Shown here: positions 40,305 to 45,000 of the stretch, in pieces
How the letters are laid out: each line of letters begins with the position of its first letter
Numbering within the stretch: the first letter of the stretch is position 1
From: Cristatella mucedo
Taxonomy: Eukaryota > Bryozoa > Phylactolaemata > Cristatellidae
Length of the DNA: 45,000 nucleotides
NCBI GenBank assembly: GCA_009760855.2
Contig: WPIO01000050.1
Location: forward strand, 1,595,001-1,640,000
Direction: 5' to 3'
Notes under the pieces: generated by a model
Told to the model about the DNA's origin: nothing
What the model saw: the letters and a program-made list of their open reading frames with translations, nothing else
Database searches by the model: none
Position numbers and translations under genes: made by a program

Positions 40305-41490
40305 CAGATGAAACTCTGAAATTTGGGTCACCTAAGGGATCTGTGCTCGGTCCCGTTCTTTCACGGTTTATACTCTCCCTCTTGCTGATGTAACTGACGA
40401 GCACAATCTAGGCTTTCATTTCTATGCTGATGACACTCGGTTGTACCTTTGCTTTAATCCGTCTCAGCCCTCCAGTACATCGAATTCCCTCAACTTCCTT
40501 GCTGCATATATAGACGACATCCAAACATGGATGGCAACAACAACAAGTTTTCTTAAATTGAATGATGATAAAACCAACTTACTAGTTATGGGCAAACTAA
40601 GTGTAATTCAGAAATTGAGAAGGTTAACAATCAAAATCGGCTCTGCAAGCATATCTCCCGTTGAACTTGCACGCAATCTAGGTGTAATTTTCTAAAGTGA
40701 CCTCTCATTAGACGACCTCATCAGTTCCACAATCAATTCTGCCTACTTTCAGCTATATAACATGGCTAAAATTCGGGCTTGTTTAGACAGGGATACCACA
40801 CACATCTAAATTGGTCGAGGAATGCATGACATCCCGTCTTGACTTCGGTAACTCACTGCTTGCTGGCCTACCTTCATGGGCTTTCATCAGGCAATTACAG
40901 CCGGTGCAAAACTCTGCAGCTCTCGGCTTGTCGATCTTCAGCGTCGCAGTTGGCACATCGCACCATTTCTCGCCGACCTGCGCTGGCTCCCAGTCAAGCA
41001 ACGTATCGTTCAAAGTTTTGTCACTCTCTTTTAGGTCCCTTTATTCTTTGGCTCCAGCTTTCCTATCAGATCTTCTCCCCCCACCAGGCTAAGCATCGTG
41101 CCACCAGCAATTTATAATCCAACTGTTTACCCAAACGTCGAACAAATCTCAAATCTTTTGGAGATTGTGTCTTTAGTTCGTATGCTCCCAAAGCTTGGAA
41201 CTCACTCCCAAATCGCGTCACGATATCGCCTGACTTATCCACATTAAAAAAAAACCCACTTACAGCGCATCTATGCATGACATCATTTGGTGGCCCCCTG
41301 TGACTCGTTTTGATATGCGCTTATTCGCGCTGGCACGGCGCATGCTGCCACTAGCCACAGTGCACGGTGACCCACGATGATGCACGCCACCCCTATCGCC
41401 CCATGCTATTCTCGCGCTTCCTGTGCAGCAAACGTAAAGTGCCTAGAAAGAGATCGAGCTCCCACAGGGAGCTCTATATGCATTATTGAA

Positions 41491-41640
41491 TTCTGGGCGG
41501 AGGACGCAAGAGATATACTGGTAGAGCTATTTCTAAGAGTAAGGTTTACGAGTTTTTCAATTTTTTTCGGTTTGCCCAAAATGAGTACAGTGGCTTTGTA
41601 GTCGTTCAAAGATGTGAGTCAGATTACGCTTTGCAGCAAG
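41491..41640 (-). mobile_element. LINE RT fragment, minus, fused to a plus tail
   Basis: The minus frame reads NDYKATVLILGKPKKIEKLV and SISLASSAQN, equivalent to the NDDKTNLLVMGKPSVIQKL and ARNLGV region of family A but from a different subfamily. It abuts the 3' end of the plus LINE A copy in opposite orientation. Confidence 0.75.
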
Positions 41641-41682
41641 CAATAGGGTCCGAGTCTGAGCTACCAGCTATATCACAGATAC

Positions 41683-41780
41683 GTTATTATGAATATAGTA
41701 ATAGCAATAGTTCATTTTTCAGCATCCTATGAGAACCAAATCTCTACCCAGGCCATTTACAACCCGCTGCAAGAGAGAAA
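41683..41780 (-). mobile_element. Decayed LINE A-like 3' tail, minus
   Basis: ATTATGAATATAGTAATAGC tail remnant, GAGAACCAAATCTCTACCCA (hairpin zone) then GGCCATTTACAACCCGCTGC align with the family A end (GAGAACTCAATCTCT and GGCGCTTTACATTTGCTGC). Confidence 0.6.
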
Positions 41781-42055
41781 AGAACAAGGCTCAATGATAT
41801 GCACCGTACCTTGCTTTCATTGGTATGCAAAAGCACACATGAAACTCGGGTTAGATGATCAAAAAGACGCCTGGCTAGTAATATGCACTGAATCGCGCAC
41901 AGGTAAGCAAGCAAAGCATAGAGGAACGCAATATGAGTTCGCAGCAGCAGAGACAGAGCGGAACTGATGTTTTTTCTGCTGAGACTTTAATGCTTCAAGG
42001 TCATTTCGGGCACTTACTGACGCTAGAAGGCAGCTCTAGACTTTCAGTGCATGAC
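41781..42055. other. Unassigned spacer
   Basis: Nothing that I can support. Confidence 0.4.
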
Positions 42056-42530
42056 AGTAATAATAATAAATTTATATTTCGCCAACAGAGAAATGAATAT
42101 CTCTTTGGGCATTTTGCAGATGCTACAAATTAAGCATTACAAAATGTTTGGTGGTTACATCCGCTAGCAGCAGGCACAGTGTAAGCAGGTGCATGCACAT
42201 GAAGGACGAATAAAAAACACACCAAATTCTAGTATAATCGGGTGCGTTTTGAGCTTCTTTTAAATGCTGTCAAGTCAGTGGACGTTATGTGACGTGCGTC
42301 GGTAGTGAGTTCCAGGCTTTGGGAGCACAGGAACTAAAAGCACGGTCTCAAAGGGTTTTGAGGCTCGTACGTGGTGTGGCTAAACGATTCAAGTCAGAAC
42401 AGCGGGTTGTAAGATTCTTTGCCTGGTGGGGGAATAGTTCTGATAGGTAGGTTGGAGCCAAAACAAGAAGGAACATACGAGTACGTGGCAGAACCTTGAT
42501 GTTGATGCGCTACTCGATTGAAAGCGAGAC
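42056..42530 (-). mobile_element. Diverged family A-like LINE 3' part, minus
   Basis: AATAATAATAAA tail at 42058, a decayed UTR, then the C-terminal block in reverse (GGTAGTGAGTTCCAGGCTTT, GGGAGCACAGGAACTAAAAG, CACGGTCTCAAAGGGTTTTG). Frames are broken. Confidence 0.8.
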
Positions 42531-43189
42531 GCATACGAATCTGCATACGAACTGAAGGCACGTACTGGACGGAGGGTGTCACTTGCTGAAGGACGCCGTA
42601 GGTTGGGGACAAAATAGTATGCTAAGTCAAATCTTCGCTGCCTGAGCTGATTGACGGTGAATTTCCGAAGGCACGCACAAGATTTTAGTGATTAGATGTT
42701 GTTGATGCCAAGTTGACTCAGCACCAATTTCCACTAAATTTCTTTTCATGCAGCGGCGGCGACAAATCGCAAATCAAAATCCGAAGGAGAGCGAGTTTGC
42801 ACCCTGCAATCCTGCGACAGCCTGTCGTCAAATGTACGCTGTTTCAAAGGCGACGTGAATTGGGAAATGGAGACGGTCAATCGCACTGCGAAAATCTCAG
42901 CTGGCGACTGGCTTTCGGTGCTCCGGCCATTATGATCGGAGACCACGCCAACCAACGAGCCGGCCTCGAATCTGTGAATCAGCGAATGACTCTACCTACG
43001 CACCGACGACTTTGGCTCTTTGTTGTGAACTCAACGTCTAGTGGCGTGGGCCGTTCACGGCCCTCCGCTGTAACCGCTGCTCGCTGTCGATCTATGGCCG
43101 TACAATTTTGAAGCGGATTGCTCGGCGCAGCGCGAGCTAGCTTGCCCGCCGAGTGATAGACCGCAAAGCTCTCGACAGAAATACACTGT
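42531..43189. other. Unassigned; upstream of Reeler gene 2
   Basis: Plus ORF 42713-43111 (132 codons) has no recognisable motif and is likely chance. No repeat match. Confidence 0.4.
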
Positions 43190-43615
43190 CATAGTCGTTT
43201 CGCCATAGCAACTGCTCGGCGACTGGGCGATCCGAAAGTGGGGTGCACTGAGCTGCGATTAGCTTAGCTCCCTCTCTCTCCCTCTCTCCTCGGACAATGG
43301 CTGGTGAGTGAAGGCCAGGCGACGAGCGCGAGGGCGTGACTGAATCAGATCAGCCATTGTGCGATCGTGCTCGGAGAAAATTCTCATTCTGCCAGATTCG
43401 CCGCGTTGGCATGGGCCGCCTTTTGCAGGAGGGGGCGGGTCCTTCTCCAGGATCGCACGTCGCCGCTCCGAGACGCATCTGGCGGTTGCTACCTAAACAC
43501 ACAAACACACACACACGCACGCACACACACACACATATATATATATATATGCCCTGGCTGGCACTCATTTCGAGGGCGTGCTGCGGCAAACCGCAGCGGC
43601 TACCGATCGTTGTCA
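43190..43615 (+). promoter_or_regulatory. Upstream region of Reeler gene 2
   Basis: A CT-rich tract (43272-43293), the GC box GGGGGCGGG (about 43432) and a (CA)n(TA)n run ending in a 16-bp TA stretch (43535-43550), 66 bp before the start codon, make a plausible promoter with a TATA-like element of microsatellite origin. ACAATGGCTG|GTGAGTG at 43293 is also a well-placed ATG followed by a donor, possibly a tiny alternative exon. No transcript evidence is available. Confidence 0.4.
43496..43550. repeat. (CA)n(TA)n compound microsatellite
   Basis: CA-rich run with some G interruptions, turning into (TA)8. Confidence 0.92.
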
Positions 43616-43820
43616 ATGGCGTCCGCAACGGCAGCGTTCGGCAGAATCGCGCTCGTCCTAGCCGGCGTCGCCATCGGTGCGATCGTCGCTTTTCCGACCG
43701 GAGCGCCGGATGATGTCGCGGTGCTCAACTCGATGACTCCTGGTCATCATTTCGATCCGCAACCTGCACCGTCGCCGTATCTTCTCAGCTTCTCAGCGTC
43801 CAACGACAATATCTGCACTC
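43616..43820 (+). CDS. Reeler-domain gene 2, exon 1
   Basis: The ATG at 43616 starts a signal peptide (MASATAAFGR, then a hydrophobic run IALVLAGVAIGAIVA) and the Reeler start FPTGAPDD, MTPGHHFDPQPAPSPY. The donor ACTC|GTAAGATT ends the exon at 43820 after 68 codons plus one base, the same phase 1 and nearly the same position after the SPY motif as in gene 1. An upstream in-frame ATG exists (43367), but starting there would bury the signal peptide, so 43616 is preferred. The second exon is not found and probably lies beyond the window. As in gene 1, the family's N-terminal cysteine is absent. A secreted protein is expected; its role is unknown. Confidence 0.82.
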
Positions 43821-43950
43821 GTAAGATTACTGCGTGCGCCCGCCATCGAGCCGCATCTTCTCTGTTTTGCGTCCAACGACAATATCTGCACTCGTAAGAT
43901 TACTGCGTGCGCCCGCCATCGAGCCGCATCTTCTCAGCTTGGCAGCACAA
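43777..43950 (+). repeat. 73-bp tandem duplication across the splice donor
   Basis: 43796-43868 and 43869-43941 repeat almost exactly, starting GCGTCCAACGACAATATCTG. Each contains CTGCACTC|GTAAGATT, so two identical 5' splice sites lie at 43821 and 43894. A partial third unit (TATCTTCTCAGCTT at 43779, CATCTTCTCAGCTT at 43927) marks both edges. Confidence 0.92.
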
Positions 43951-44124
43951 TCCGCTACTTTCGGTGCGACCGCCATCGCTTCTTGTCGCCGCGAGTGTTC
44001 TGAGCCCGGCAGTACAAGCCGCTAGTGAACCATCCCAGCAGCAGATTACAATGAACCGCCGACCTATTCCTTCTTTTGAGGACAGGCCAAGACAGAGTAT
44101 TGTGAGGTAGAAAGAGAGACATAG
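43951..44124. other. Intron sequence of Reeler gene 2
   Basis: Presumed intron. CGACCGCCATCGCTTCTTG (about 43967) is a faint further echo of the duplicated unit. No exon seen. Confidence 0.4.
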
Positions 44125-44215
44125 ATCTAGGGTCGTGGGCTCGAGCCCTGTTACGCAATTCTGGAAGTGTCTGGATAGAGATCGAGTTCTCTCTGAGTGC
44201 TACCCAGACGAAACA
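44125..44215 (+). mobile_element. tRNA-like SINE with LINE A-like tail, copy 2
   Basis: GGTCGTGGGCTCGAGCCCTG (B box at 44138-44148), then GATAGAGATCGAGTTCTCTC and TGAGTGCTACCCAGAC. GTCTGG and CCAGAC close a hairpin around the LINE-like GAGATCGAGTTCTCT. Head spacing and tail match the copy at 14570. Confidence 0.55.
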
Positions 44216-44356
44216 TCTACTGTATATAGGTAGATATACAGGCCCGTATAGACATTTCCAGAGATCGGACAGAGGCAGATAGAAAGCGACCGAGAAGAGA
44301 GTAGAGTGAGACAGTTTATATGTAGAGAGAGTGAGAGAAGGAGTCACAGGAAGAGA

Positions 44357-44617
<261 letters not shown>

Positions 44618-45000
44618 AGGACGAAAACGAAGTAAATGGCATCCAATAAACCTTCGAAGTGATTCGAATGCTCAAAAAAAACACGACCGGCTTGGTAAAC
44701 GTACGCCGAAGATCCCATTTCAGCGCCTAGTTTTTCAACGTTATCTTGACTGCATTCACCTGCTACGCTATCGTACTGGTTCCCTCCGTACGGGTGAAAT
44801 GATAAAGGAAATACGTTTGAGGCCGAACCGCGGCGCCACTTGTGCAGTGCTGCGCTGATCGAGTGACGCTGGCAAAGACGAAAGCGGACAGCGCCTCCTC
44901 GTGGCCTCGAGAGCCTTCGAGAGCCACTCATGATAGCCGGCAGATCGAGGCTCTTCCCGTTAAGGAAGCCTGCACGTGCCGCGACGGCATTCACTTAGAC
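44618..45000. other. Unassigned end of window
   Basis: No repeat copy or exon that I can support. The minus frame from 44994 has an ordinary-looking first 110 codons but no recognised motif and runs into the microsatellite. Confidence 0.4.

Larger units (their letters stand above)
33249..41490 (+). mobile_element. Near full-length LINE family A, split by insertions
   Basis: Three collinear plus segments: 33249-34415, 39175-40139 and 40305-41490, together about 3.3 kb. The first holds the endonuclease half of ORF2 with broken frames (CLWNPRSICNRPLAINDF, GDFNVHLDNLSDAFSTKF). The second starts at the codons interrupted by the hAT (DIELA|SSTFRKLEK) and runs through LADRFSSFFVNNIEKIRTS to the RT fingers (NRPNHSTE-like). 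The third has the RT catalytic YADD (40423-40434), the thumb and C-terminus, a UTR and a decayed hairpin ending near 41490. Inactive, but the most complete family A copy here. Confidence 0.85.

Noticed and set aside
43336-43615. Longer N-terminus for Reeler gene 2 from the in-frame ATG at 43367
   Set aside because: It would place 83 residues, including a CA/TA microsatellite translation, before a clear signal peptide.

Overview
This is animal (metazoan) nuclear DNA with intron-bearing genes, dense and nested non-LTR retrotransposon debris, tRNA-derived SINEs, hAT-type DNA transposons and long microsatellites. There is no prokaryotic operon structure, no rRNA and no intact tRNA gene. The two real gene pieces encode Reeler-domain proteins, a family common in invertebrates, so an invertebrate is likely. 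The phylum cannot be fixed from the sequence alone.

Genes. A Reeler-domain gene lies on the minus strand. Exon 1 (26622-26436: signal peptide plus N-terminal half-domain) and exon 2 (22156-21937: C-terminal half-domain) are separated by a 4.3-kb intron full of repeats, and both ends carry good splice sites with matching phase 1. A paralogous first exon lies on the plus strand at 43616-43820, again ending in a phase-1 donor. The two genes are head-to-head, about 17 kb apart. Each has a CpG-rich or TATA-like upstream region. A further GC-rich island at 13.9-14.2 kb has a TATA box and a splice donor on the minus strand and may be another first exon.

Mobile DNA. Two CR1/L2-like LINE families dominate. 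Family A ends in a conserved 3' hairpin (arms AAAGCGCC/GGCGCTTT) and an (ATT)n tail. Family B ends in an (ATTAC)n tail. One nearly full-length family A copy (33249-41490) was split by a 4.75-kb hAT transposon (34416-39163, transposase on the minus strand). That transposon holds a family B LINE (36732-38106) and a 0.55-kb inverted-repeat DNA element (38108-38656). A family A 3' tail was also inserted into the same LINE. A short hAT element at 17275-17604 closely resembles the SPIN (Space Invaders) family, which is known for horizontal transfer between animals. A tRNA-derived SINE occurs in about nine copies, often as inverted pairs. A second tRNA-like SINE appears to carry a family A-like LINE tail.

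Layout: 0.2-0.9 kb LINE A; 0.9-10 kb mostly unassigned with relics and hairpins; 10.5-13.1 kb LINE A with a nested SINE; 13.9-14.2 kb candidate first exon; 14.5-18.3 kb SINEs, minisatellites and the SPIN-like element; 18.8-20.8 kb LINE A; 21.9-26.8 kb Reeler gene 1; 26.9-33.1 kb LINE A, LINE B and SINE fragments; 33.2-41.5 kb nested LINE/hAT complex; 41.5-42.5 kb LINE relics; 43.2-44.2 kb start of Reeler gene 2; 44.3-44.6 kb long microsatellites.
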